Below are positions 11,401 to 21,700 of a stretch of DNA of 64,000 bases, one piece after another. The position numbers and the translations under genes were made by a program. Source of the DNA: Engraulis encrasicolus (Eukaryota; Chordata; Actinopteri; Clupeiformes; Engraulidae); contig NC_085860.1 in NCBI RefSeq assembly GCF_034702125.1, forward strand, positions 56,560,419 through 56,624,418, given 5' to 3'. Under the pieces are notes generated by a model, which was given only the letters and a program-made list of their open reading frames with translations, did not search any database and was not told where the DNA came from. Position 1 is the stretch's first letter. Each line of letters starts with the position of its first letter.

Positions 11401-13495
11401 TCTGAAGCAGGCTGCTTACAAATCCACCAAATAATGGAGACAGTACCAAACAACTTTGACAGAGAGCCCTTGACTTGACAAGCGAAGAAATGACTTTACA
11501 GCAAGCACACATTTTCAGGCATAAATACTGTCCACTCACCAGCTGAGCAAAAGTTGTCACTTTGAGCCTCTTGAAAAGTTCATTCGATCTGTATCTATAA
11601 TCTGGACAGTACAACATCACTGAATGAGTCATTGGCCTTGTTTACGTGAGACATTTAACTCAGAATTAACTCAGTTTAATTCTGCTTTGAAAATATTGTG
11701 TAAACACTTCACAATTCTGAATTAAATGAAAGTGCAATGTAAACTCAATGGAATTCTGAATTATTAATCATGTAAATGTGCCCAGTGTGTAATTTCCCAA
11801 ATACAGTTCATTGGGAGCTTGAAGCAAAATACACCCAAACTACTGTATCTCCCCTTCTTCTTAATGGAGGATGTGCAGTAAATTGGAAATGTACAATGGA
11901 AAAATAAATCAAATACATCTAAAACACAATACAGCAGGCAGTTTGGTCAGGTGGTGAACAGGCCACCAGACATGAAATAATGGATTTAATTATTTAATTA
12001 GCCATGTTTATTAGCCCATGCACGTAAAGTAAATGCTATAAATGCACTACAACACCCACTTGATTCAACTATCTTCACTATAAAACAAGAATTAATGAAG
12101 TCAACAGTACATACTTTTCTTCATTTCTTCCAGTCTCTCTTTCTGCTTCGTCAGGCTGCAGCCTATTCAAGAAATCAAATCAAGACATACAACATCACAC
12201 TAACACAAGACAGAACATGTAAGGAAAATCACGTTTCCTATTCATTCATAATCATCCAAGTTTCTATGATTAGGTGTGTGAAATCAAAATAACATTTAAA
12301 TAACAACTGACCCTTCATGTATAGGTAGGCGATTGGGTGTCGCTTTACTGACTTTACTTGACATTTTGGGGTTCCAGATCTTGGAAACTATGTAGTGGTT
12401 ACTTTCAGCTGGCATTCTACATAGAAACTGCTGGTCAGGGCGCCAAGTGATAGCTACCGGTTAGGAGGCAGCCGTGCCTACCACAATATTCGGATGTAGC
12501 CCCTGACTGTTTTCCTGTCCTCACCTGTACCTCAACCCAATCCGCCTTCTCGTGTTGTGTGTTGCCCCAGCACTCTGGACCCCTGGTGATTGAGCCCTCC
12601 CTGCTAGCACCGATGGATGCTACTGGGTCATCTCTGCGCGTGTACACCCAAACACACTCCCTTCCCCCAAAAACCTAAACGTGACACAACTGGGTCCTCG
12701 TCTGTCTAGTCCTTGACAGGCAAGGCAAATCCTTTGTCCCACAGCCCTACCGATACTTTTAAAATAGCAAAGGTACTATTTGGGGAAGATCCCTGTTACA
12801 TGCATGTAAAAATGAATATATCCAAGTAAAACAGAATACTTTGAATTGACTGAGGTAGTAAATAACCTGGGAAAAGATTGCATTTGTGAACAGGTCGCTT
12901 AAATTTTGGTAATTACATATAACTACTAAAAAAACAGACCTTTAGAAAGACAACTGATCCTCAAACTGTTCAGAAAACCCCTAACATTGGTCAACAGTGG
13001 CCCTATACAGCACATAACACTAGCCTACTTAATTAATGGGAAACCTTACACTAAAATCGCTTTGTTTTTTTAGAGGGTTTGCAATGTGACGTACTGTGGG
13101 CTTGTTGATCATGATCTTTGCCACAGGGTCATCCTTACAATATCATAGTGTACCTACCTGTATCCAGTCTTGACTTCACATGCTGGTATCGTGGATTCTT
13201 GGGAATCTTCTTCTTCAAATACTGTGGAGACAACAATATACCACATACATACATACACAACATACTGTATAAATACCAAGAAAATGTCAACAAAAATTAA
13301 TTACTGGAATGACAGTCAAACAGCTTGTATAATTTTACATGCAGACGATTAAAAAGGTATCACTGCATCATACTGAATAGCAAGTGCCACAGCCAAGTAT
13401 TTTTTTTAATCCTGGGAAGTGGTATACATTTCATTGGTAATAAAACTGGAATATTAGCCCACCTCTTTATTGCCGATGTTTTGTGCTGAAGACAT
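2474..13495 (-). CDS. cep41: Centrosomal protein of 41 kDa, complete (11 coding exons)
   Basis: Coding exons in transcript order are 13463-13495, 13158-13221, 12115-12162, 11540-11601, 10950-11007, 9833-9965, 8888-9057, 7198-7265, 6547-6661, 5297-5497 and 2474-2505. They total 984 nt and encode 327 residues. All junctions are GT-AG and the phases agree. The start [11 protein letters not shown] matches the N-terminus of vertebrate CEP41. Recognisable blocks are [35 protein letters not shown], a rhodanese-like domain at about residues 165-265 ([46 protein letters not shown]) and a WRFTDEDL segment before a short tail. The usual rhodanese cysteine position holds aspartate, as I recall for the human protein, so sulfurtransferase activity is unlikely. 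CEP41 is known to support tubulin glutamylation in cilia, and human mutations cause Joubert syndrome. The gene is head to head with rlig1. Confidence 0.97.
3626..5033. mobile_element. Nested element with ATCCCCGAAACGC ends
   Basis: Inverted ends TATCCCCGAAACGC and GCGTTTCGGGGATA lie inside the outer transposon. The interior holds a tandemly repeated segment of about 125 bp (near 4290-4415 and 4416-4543), with repeated phrases such as GGTCAACA and AACTTCTGAC. It also holds a further palindrome. No intact protein is encoded. Confidence 0.5.
4558..4839. repeat. Innermost imperfect palindrome of the nest
   Basis: The left half (GGTACTACC, AACAGTTCACCATT, TTAGGTACAGTGCAACAATATT, then GTAATACC repeats) recurs in inverted order in the right half. 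The centre lies near 4700. It looks like a small fold-back MITE inserted in the middle element. Confidence 0.5.
5560..6180 (+). mobile_element. Degenerate Tc1-like transposon
   Basis: From 5960 the plus strand encodes [13 protein letters not shown], the conserved Tc1 transposase block around the catalytic aspartate. The surroundings are full of frame breaks and the ends are decayed. It lies antisense in cep41 intron 9-10 sequence. Confidence 0.6.
6183..6516. mobile_element. hAT-type MITE with 8-bp target duplication
   Basis: Ends CAGTGTTTCTCAACTGG and CCAGTTGAGAAC...CTG are inverted. The flanks are identical 8-bp copies of CTGTATAT (6175-6182 and 6517-6524). The interior is the 'gggtcgcgaccc' type seen in many fish hAT MITEs. 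It sits about 30 bp from the donor of cep41 exon 9 (6547). Confidence 0.75.
9127..9515. mobile_element. MITE related to the element at 39087-39485
   Basis: Inverted blocks CAATTTCAACATGCAGTTGTA (left) and its near complement (right, ACAACTGCATGTAGAAATTG) match the ends of the TTAA-flanked element in the carboxypeptidase intron. The TTAA sites are not preserved here. It lies in cep41 intron 6, on the far side of exon 7 from the start. Confidence 0.45.
10276..10622. mobile_element. Palindromic retroelement tail (Penelope-like) with 12-bp target duplication
   Basis: The flanks are exact copies of ATCCATTGGATG (10276-10287 and 10611-10622). Inside, 10286-10550 forms an inverted repeat with arms of about 120 bp and a short centre near 10418. 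Each arm contains the motif CTGAAGAAGACGC...GCGTCGAAACGTC or a variant, typical of tails of Penelope-like elements. A single related tail occurs near 39645-39770. It lies in cep41 intron 5. Confidence 0.55.
10725..10915. mobile_element. hAT MITE remnant
   Basis: The left end CAGTAGTTCTCAACCTTTTTT and C-rich interior (cgcccccacaacgccccc) match the 'cagtggttctcaa' hAT MITEs found elsewhere in the window. The right end is decayed. Confidence 0.4.
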
Positions 13496-15219
13496 CACCA
13501 CAGAAACCAGTTGCCAAAAATCTAAAACAATATATAATTAATGTTATCACATAATTAAACAAAACATGTCAATCACTTCATACACATGCAGGTTGTGACT
13601 AAATGTAACTTTAAAGCTTAGTAGTTGTAATCTAAATCCAAATAATTTTAAAGGTATGGTCAGGTCTGTTCATGGCTAATCTTCACTGTATGGAGTTGCT
13701 ATAATATACATGATTTTCAAAAAGATTTGTTTCCCCCTCCGCTCAGAGTTTACATCACTGAGCCTTAATATGGCACTGCTCAGTGCTGCTCAATGACACG
13801 TTTGGTATACAGTTACACCAGAGGCCTACAGGAAGAAAGAATTGATCATCTCTGGTTACACACGAAACATAGGAAGGTAGAAAGAGTTTCCACAGTTTAA
13901 AAAAAAGCAGGGGGAGGAGTGACTTGTCTATGGAGCAGATGTGGATCAGATATAATGCGTATGACCTTTACACACCAGGCTACTATGGATGCTGGGTGGT
14001 AGCTCAGTTTTATGACAAGTTGAGCAGACCAGCCTAGCTGCTTATGCTGAGCAGTAGCATAGTAGTTACCAGACCTGACTGTGGAATTACCAATTACAAT
14101 ACAGTACAATAAGCTACAATAATATGGTACAGTGCTAGAAATTGGCCAGTATTCTAGGCCTACTATCCCATACGTTGCCTGTGCAGCTGGCTCAGAAAAA
14201 AGAGCAGCTGTCTTAGTGATGGAAATTGATGTGATGGGACCAGCTTAGATCAGGGGTGTCAAACTCAAATAGACCGAGGGCCAAAATCAAAATCTAGAGC
14301 GAAGCCAAACTCAATATTTATTTGAAAGAAACTAAAATTGCACGCACGCACGCACACACACACACTACTCATTTTTAAAGTTCACAGATTTAAATGTGCC
14401 TGCACATATTCTGATGCATTTGAGCGCGAGCTGTTCACTGGCCTGGGGCCCACTCATATTCCTGTGATGCACGGATAAGCTTAATCATGTTCAAATCCTA
14501 ATATGCTCATGGGCCAAATAAAATTACTTAGAGGGCCAGATTTGGCCCCTGGGCCTGAGTTTGACATCCCTTGCTTAAATCCTCACCATTGACCTATGAT
14601 ATTAACTCAAATGAATCTAATAAAATCTCTCCACTGCAGCATCATCTATGTAGATTGGCTGATGTGGCTTTTGTTGCAAGTTATCCTCCACAAGCCACCA
14701 TCCACCATGACATGTCAATGGTTTTAGTCAGCCTCCACTCACTGAAGATTGGTTAAGCTTACCTGTCTGAGCTACTAAGCTGACACTACCAGGTACAAAA
14801 TTGAAGCACCTGCTCATATAATTGCCTAGATTTGTACAAAAAATTACAATAACCTAGCAACCTATTAATCAGCCCTTGACAGGACTTTCTACTGGAGCCA
14901 AATTATCAGTCATGGCTACAGACAAAAACTGATACCATACATAATGGGTGTTTATCTATATAACAAACATAAAATGAAGTTTCATGACATTGGGGCGTTT
15001 GGTGAAATTAAAATGTAGGCCTAATGCCTTTAGCATCGTTTGAGGAAAAGATGGATGTTTGCTGACTGACACTTCAATACATTCAACTCATCGAACAACA
15101 GTGGCCCAACAGTTGCAGTGGCCCAATTCATACGTAGGTAACATGCACACACGACTTCAAAATATATTGTTTGCCCGAAGAACACAGATGTGCCTTATTA
15201 AAAACAAACATTACTTTAC
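13496..15219. other. Probable cep41 5'UTR intron; no coding sequence seen
   Basis: Upstream of the cep41 start codon the minus strand reads TTGTTTTAG followed by ATTTTTGGCAACTGG. This looks like a splice acceptor about 30 bases before the ATG, so the first transcribed exon should lie further upstream. Apart from the hAT element at 14251-14572 I see no gene or recognisable repeat. Confidence 0.45.
14251..14572. mobile_element. hAT MITE ('caggggtgtcaaactc' type)
   Basis: Inverted ends CAGGGGTGTCAAACTCAA and TTGAGTTTGACATCCCTT (the latter read with the window as GAGTTTGACATCCC) are flanked by GCTTAGAT and GCTTAAAT, an 8-bp duplication with one mismatch. A sister copy with a perfect duplication is at 48016-48388. 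Confidence 0.7.
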
Positions 15220-15306
15220 CTTTCGGCGTGCCACACCAGTCTACACTTTCAGTGAATGAAAAGTAGTGCGCACATGCGCATTTTTGAGTATTTGTGGCTA
15301 CTTCTT
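15220..15306 (-). other. cep41: Candidate cep41 non-coding first exon
   Basis: On the minus strand the sequence CGCCGAAAG is followed by GTAAAGTAA, a good splice donor with the exon edge at 15220. The RFX X-box lies just upstream at 15307-15319, the usual distance from a ciliary gene start. The upstream boundary given here is arbitrary. The exon is inferred and needs transcript evidence. Confidence 0.35.
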
Positions 15307-15319
15307 GTTACCAAGCAAC
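15307..15319. promoter_or_regulatory. RFX X-box in the cep41/rlig1 intergenic gap
   Basis: GTTACCAAGCAAC fits the RFX consensus: two inverted half-sites, GTTACC and AGCAAC, with a one-base spacer. RFX factors drive ciliary genes, and cep41 is one. The site is about 420 bp upstream of the rlig1 ATG and next to the likely cep41 first exon. It could serve both genes. Confidence 0.55.
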
Positions 15320-15728
15320 TTGCTTGGGCTAACGCCGGTCCTCCTCCTGACAGTCTCAAAAATATAGATTGAAAAATGCAGAACTTAAAAAAAATATTAT
15401 TGTGACGAAGAATTAACAGGTATATGAAAATAACACTCAAAACGTGAGCTGCATTTGAACGATTTGCCCTTTCTTTGCCATGCCCTCGTGGATGCTACTA
15501 AAACAGTCTCTAGCTGCAGCACCACAACAAACCGACTACAAGCACTGAATGAAAGCAAACCTTTATTTTGACATGTTCAGCATTGACCTTCCGCCTGCTG
15601 TGCATGCTGATGTGTGTTGTTTTCTCACACTTCCCTCGGGTGCACGCTAGTTGTGCGAACAGATTAAAAACCATATACTTATCATCAGTACTCGCGTTTG
15701 TAATTGTACTAGTTAGTTAAGGCCTACT

Positions 15729-18700
15729 ATGCGGCGCCTAGGGACAGTCCAGCAAAAGATATCATGTGTATTCAGGACAGAAGTGCAAGACAAACCATCA
15801 GGAAAACGGGAGGCTCAGGTAGGCGAAATTGATATGGGAATTTGACATTATTTAGGTGAAAACATGTAGACTAGATGATTTATCAACAGTGCAACTAAAG
15901 ATGATGTAGGCCTAGCAAAATCCTAGATCCTGGTTGTTAGACTAGTCGATCAGGAGTTCAGTGATGGCTCTGAGTGCTTGGTCGGACTGCAGCGTGTATT
16001 TTCCTCCTCGAGTCTTAATACGCAAGCGTGCAGAAAATGGGCGTGTTCATCAATGCATCCTTCTGCGTGTTTATATTTTATATTCCAGCAGAGTACAACC
16101 AGATCATGGGATTATTATTAAAGATATAGACAAAAATTGAGTTTTTTTCTGAACAATGTATCTAGCTAAATGCGTGTTTGGTTGGTCATCCTCCATTCTG
16201 GCACTCCAGTCTATCTCCTCTGTTTTTCCATGCAATTCCATCCTCTGATATTCCACTTTTCAGCCGGGAGCTACATTGGGCAGGGATTTGAGTGGAACCC
16301 CAGAACTTCATTTGGATGAATTTGGCACTTATTTAAGGAGAAGGGTTTTGAAAGCTCTTTTCTGCCTCTACAAATTACACAAACAACATGGAACAACAGT
16401 TATCCGAGTATGAAATGTGAGATATAAAAGTTGAATATCAAAAAAGCTATATTATAGGCCTAATGAAATGGCCAATATCTTGTACAAACCTGGCCTGCAA
16501 TGTCATGAGTGCTGTAACACCTGGAATTCTGGTGTTTGGTTCTTGAGCCATTTCAGATATAATATAACTTAAAGGTTGATATGGCCTTGGAAATTTCAGA
16601 AAATAAAATGTGTTTTGGGTAATGTTTTTGTATATGGTTTGCTTCTCCATCACGTGTAGAAACCCATTATGTAAGTAAGTGGTTGTGTTACTCCACCTGA
16701 CACTCTGCCCAAATTAGCATTTTGGCTGGAGTGTCAGGTGGGATAGGTTCTTTACCTCTACACAATTATTAACTCCTTTATTACAACTCATTTTAGCCTT
16801 TAACCCTATTCAGACCGGGGGCGGGGGGCTAAGTTTAGTTTAGTTTTAGTTTAGTTTATTAGGATCCCCATTAGCTGGGCGCAAACCCAGCTATTCTTCC
16901 TGGGGTCCAACAATAAAATCACACACAGTTAAAAGTTCTACACAAATCTGTACATTCATTTAAGCACCATACATTGAAAAGAAATAAAAAAAAAAAACTA
17001 AAAAAAAACATTTAATATAAACATAAATTACTATAATAATGGTTTAAGACCTTGTAGTCGAGTCATAAATGGAGGTTCCGTGACCAACCTCTGGCAACAA
17101 TGTTTTGATGATTGATTTGACCTCTATGGACCCTTTAGAAAATATTTAGCCCCCATGTCCCTCGCAAAAATCCCGGGCTTTTTTGCTAGAGAGCCAAATT
17201 CAAAATGGCGTCCGGCGGCATCTCTAAAAAATAACTTTTGATCTGAATGACCTAGAATCATGTATGAAGGCACTTTTTCATATGAGTCAACCATGAGGAT
17301 TCCAAATCTGACATCATTTTGGTTATAAAACTTCGTTTTGACAGCGAAATTCAAGATGGCCGCCATCTAGAACTGTTATTTTCGACCTTTTTAGGCCGTC
17401 ACCGCCCAAAAATTGTCATATTTGGACTGGGAACCTCCCAATTTGTGATTTGTGTTCTCATGTAAAGATATTGAGAGAATATCTGATCTACAAGCCCAGA
17501 ATTCCTCACATTGGGAGGCGTAGTGGGCTTGTAGATGGGCTATTTTAACTATGTGTCTTTTTTGTAGGCTGTTATTTGACAATTTGGCAGATATTTTAGC
17601 ATTGTTTGATGATTACTTTGGATGCAGTGATGGTCTTTTACTCTGAGAGTCCTTACATTATGACCCCACCCCCCAAAACAGGGGGTCTTGACCCACAGGT
17701 TGAGAACCACTTATCTAGTTAAACAAAGACCTTCACGTTTCACATTTTCCAAGCATTCTTGCACAGAGAAGCCTGTTGAGGAACTCGAGGCAAGAGCTGC
17801 TGAAATGGAAGAAGTGCGCTCACAGCAATGATCAACTTGGTTGAAGACAGTCAGTTTGTGAAGCTCCCCGAGCTGCAAGAACACTGTGTTGTTGAGGAAT
17901 GTGTGGTCTTATTCAACCCCAATGGCACATACAGGAAGACGCAGAAGAGCAAGCTCATCTCGAAGATCTCCCTCCACCCTGTTTTGATTTAAGAATCCTA
18001 TCTTGCTCTAATTCAGTGGTTCTCAAACTTTTCCCATCATTTGCCCCTCAGAGGGTCTGGATGCCTCCGTGCCCCCTCCCCCTTTTTGTGGGGTAAAAAT
18101 CACTTCTGGCTGGCGCTATCATAGTTATGTCTGACCTGAGGTAAATTAGGAAATAAATGGTTTCTAAGCAAAAGCAGTACTTGCGCAAATTGATTTTGCA
18201 ATTGCTGCGCAGAATTAAAGGAAAGGTGAGATAAAACAAAGAGGGACTGCAGTCGAATGCAGTGCAGATGTGTGTTCATTTCCTATTCTATTCAAATCAA
18301 TGACAATGAATAATATAATGTTGGTGAGGGGGACTTTAAACATATTGGCTTATTGGCCATATAGGAAATCTTTTTTTTTGGGGGGGGGGCAGATGTCACA
18401 CGGCCCCCCTGTGATGCCTCCGCGCCCCCCCAGGAAGGCTTGCGCTCCACTTTGAGAAACTCTGCTCTAATTGACATAGGCATGATCTGGAGGATGGGAA
18501 CTCCATCAGCAGAAGATTGGCAGACACAGGACGGCACCCTATACAAGTAGGTTGGGCTATGCCCAAAAGCTGTTATCCATCATCCTTGCCTTCTCATGCT
18601 CCCAGTATCATCGGTGCCAATGATCCCTACGATACACCATACTTAACAAAAGAAGACGAACGAGACCTGCGCATACATGGTAATGCACATACATACACAT

Positions 18701-21700
18701 GAAATTGACAAGTTCCCATCTGCCAAGTCTTTCAAAATGTTATTGTGTAGTGTCAAAAACAAGAAAAAGACTACACCATTGAGCGTCTGAAGCTCTTCAC
18801 TGTTTATGATGGTCAATGACAGTCAGGTTGTAGTGGCCCTGTTGTTATTGATGCAGCTGATACCGATGTCTATGGCAGCTTCCTGGCATGCTAAGCATTA
18901 AGAGAAACGAAGAGACTGTCCTCTTCCATGACCTGCTGACAAGAGATGGCAGACTGCATTGTGCAGCTACACTATTTTACAGGCTGTGATGCCAACTTAC
19001 CTGTAGGGTTCTATGAAAAAGAAAAATCATCAGTACATGAAAAGGTGATAAAGAGCTCTGTGGCAAGGAGCAACTCTTGGTTGCTCTCTGTTCACCTTGA
19101 AGAGGGAGTACAACAGCTGTTTGTGTTCACGAGACAGATGATCTATGTAGACAAGAAAAGTAGCACCATGGCTGAAGCCTGTGCTTCCAAGTCGAAGACC
19201 ATGAAGAGAAAGTCTTTTATCTGTCTCCCTCCATATGCAGACAGCTTATGCCAACACTGCCTCTGTCCCAACTACTTGCCGCATCTAGTGCGCCACCCCA
19301 CACTAAAGAACCACCCATCGCCACTCAAACATGGTTGGGAGTATAGCGTATAGCTTCCCCGGGTCCTGTATTCCCCGGTCTTTGTATGGGACTGAGGAAC
19401 TACCGACCCTTTTTCTCAAAAGTGTCCCATGTTCCCCGCATTGTATGGCCCAGGATGCTTCACATGCATATCTCTTGCACGAACGGTTGCCATGCGTATT
19501 TCATGTCAAGTTTGCGAACAGTGGCAGCCTAACCCTAACCGTAACTAACAACAACCCTCGCTAGTCATGCGGCAGCAGTCTACTTGGAAGCAGCAGGAAT
19601 AGAACCCCTTTTTGAAAAAAGGGTTCTAAGTTCCCCGGTGGCAGGGGGGACATAGTACTCTGGGAACATAGCTCCCAGGCAACATAGGGGTGACCCTGGG
19701 AGCTCATACACTGATGATTTTCCTTTTTCATAGAACCTTGAGTTGGCATCATGGCATTGTGCAGCTACACTGTTTTACAGGCTATCTGCCATCTCTTCTG
19801 TCAAAAGGTCACAGAAGAGGACCGTCTCTTTGTCTCTCTTAATGCATAGCATGCCAGGAAGCTGCCGTAGACATAGGTATCAGCTGCATCAATAACAACA
19901 GGGCCACTACAACCTGACTGTCATTGACCATCATTAACAGTGAAGAGCTTCAGACTGCTTAATGGTGTAGTCTTTTTCTTGTTTTTGACACTACACAATA
20001 ACATTTTGAAAGACTTGGCAGATGGGAACTTGTCAATTTCATGTGTATGTGCATTACCATGTATGCGCAGGTCTCGTTCGTCTTCTTTTGTTAAGTATGA
20101 TGTATTGTAGGGATCATTGGCACCGATGATACTGGGAGCATGAGAAGGCAAGGATGATGGATGACAGTTTTTGGGCATAGCCCAAACTACTTGTATAGGG
20201 TGCCATCCTGTGTCTGCTAATCTTCTGCTGATGGGGTTCCCATCCTCCAGATCATGCCTATGTCAATTAGAGCAGTGGTTCCCAACCTTTTTCTTAGGGG
20301 ACCCATGTTTTTACTATTGCAAGCTTTGGTGACCCAACCACGCGAGCGCCCGCAAGAGACGGAGTCACAAGATGCCCTCCGTTTCCTGCGATAACTTATT
20401 TTAGTTATTTTATTCCTCAATTCGTCTTTGGTCAAATATAGAATAAATGTTTAATGTAGCACTTACAATTTGTTGCGTCTATGCATTTATTAGTTAAATG
20501 CTTTGTCTTTTATTCAACATGGGCTATATATATTTAAAACGAAACCCCTTAAAATCAAGAGGGCTCCGCGACCCCCTGTGGATCTTTGGCGACCCATAAG
20601 GGGGGTCCTGACCCATAGGTTGGGAACCACTGAATTAGAGCAAGATAGGATTCTTAAATCAAAACAGGGTGGAGGGAGATCTTCGAGATGAGCTTGCTCT
20701 TCTGCGTCTTCCTGTATGTGCCATTGGGGTTGAATAAGACCACACATTCCTCAACAACACAGTGTTCTTGCAGCTCGGGGAGCTTCACAAACTGACTGTC
20801 TTCAACCAAGTTGATCACTGCTGTGAGCACACTTCTTCCATTTCAGCAGCTCTTGCCTCGAGTTCCTCAACGGGCTTCCCTGTGCAAGAATGCTTGGAAA
20901 ATGTGAAACGTGAAGGGTTTTTCCTTCTAGATAAGTGGTTCTCAACCTGTGGGTTGAGGGGGTTGGGGTCATGATGTAAGGACTCTCAAAGTGAAAGACC
21001 ATCACTGCATCCAAAGTAATCATCAAACAATGCTAAAATATCGGCCAAATTGTCAAATAATAGCCTACTAAAAAAAGACACATTGTTAAAATAGCCCATC
21101 TACAGTGTTCAAGCCCACTACGCCTCCCAATATGAGGAATTCTGGGCTTGTAGATCAGATATTCTCTCAATATTTTTACATGAGAAATACTGTCACACAA
21201 ATTGGGAGGTTCCCAGTCCAAATATGATAATTTTGGGCGGTGACGGCCTAAAAAGGTCGAAAATAACGGTTCTAGATGGCGGCCATCTTGAATTTCGCTG
21301 TCAAAACGAAGTTTTATAACCAAAATGATGTCAGATTTGGAATCCTCATGGTTGACTCATATGAAAAAGTGCCTTCATACATGATTCTAAGTCATTCAGA
21401 TCAAAAGTTATTTTTTAGAGATGCCGCCGGACGCCATTTTGAATTCGGCTCTCTAGCAAAAAAGCCCGGGATTTTTGCGAGGGACATGGGGGCTAAATCT
21501 TTTCTAAAGGGTCCATAGAGGTCAAATCAATCATCAAAACATTGTTGCCAGAGGTTGGTCACGGAACCTCCATTTATGACTCGACTATTGTGACAAACAT
21601 CTCTACCTCTGCACTAACCTAGTTTATATATGATAGGCTCAGATGTTTTTTCACCTGTTTTTTAAAAACCACTTTATTATTCAATATAGTTAATTTGGTT

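Larger units (their letters stand above)
17055..21587. mobile_element. 4.5-kb fold-back (palindromic) element
   Basis: Both ends read TAGTCGAGTCATAAATGG inwards. The arms (about 17055-19040 and 19705-21587) are inverted copies of each other along nearly their whole length, apart from the hAT elements inserted in each. The flanks show a possible 3-bp duplication, TTG (17052-17054 and 21588-21590). The insertion splits a LINE 3'UTR in rlig1 intron 1. The outer 600 bp of each arm contain 'AAGATGGCCGCCAT' style sequence. The inner part carries relics of a TE-type coding sequence. The loop, about 19040-19705, differs from both arms and includes another small repeat with CCCCGG-rich ends. Confidence 0.75.

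Noticed and set aside
12400..12720. GC-richer block in cep41 intron 2-3 that looks SINE- or LTR-like
   Set aside because: I could not find a pol III box, paired ends or a second copy, so it is left unclassified.
16694..16742. Small inverted repeat CCACCTGACACTC...GAGTGTCAGGTGG
   Set aside because: The arms are real, but it is short, has no target duplication and no other copies were noticed, so no function is claimed.
17124..17366. 80-codon ORF found in mirror copies at 17124 and 21276
   Set aside because: It lies in the outer non-coding part of the fold-back arms. The similarity of the two copies comes from the palindrome, not from coding constraint.
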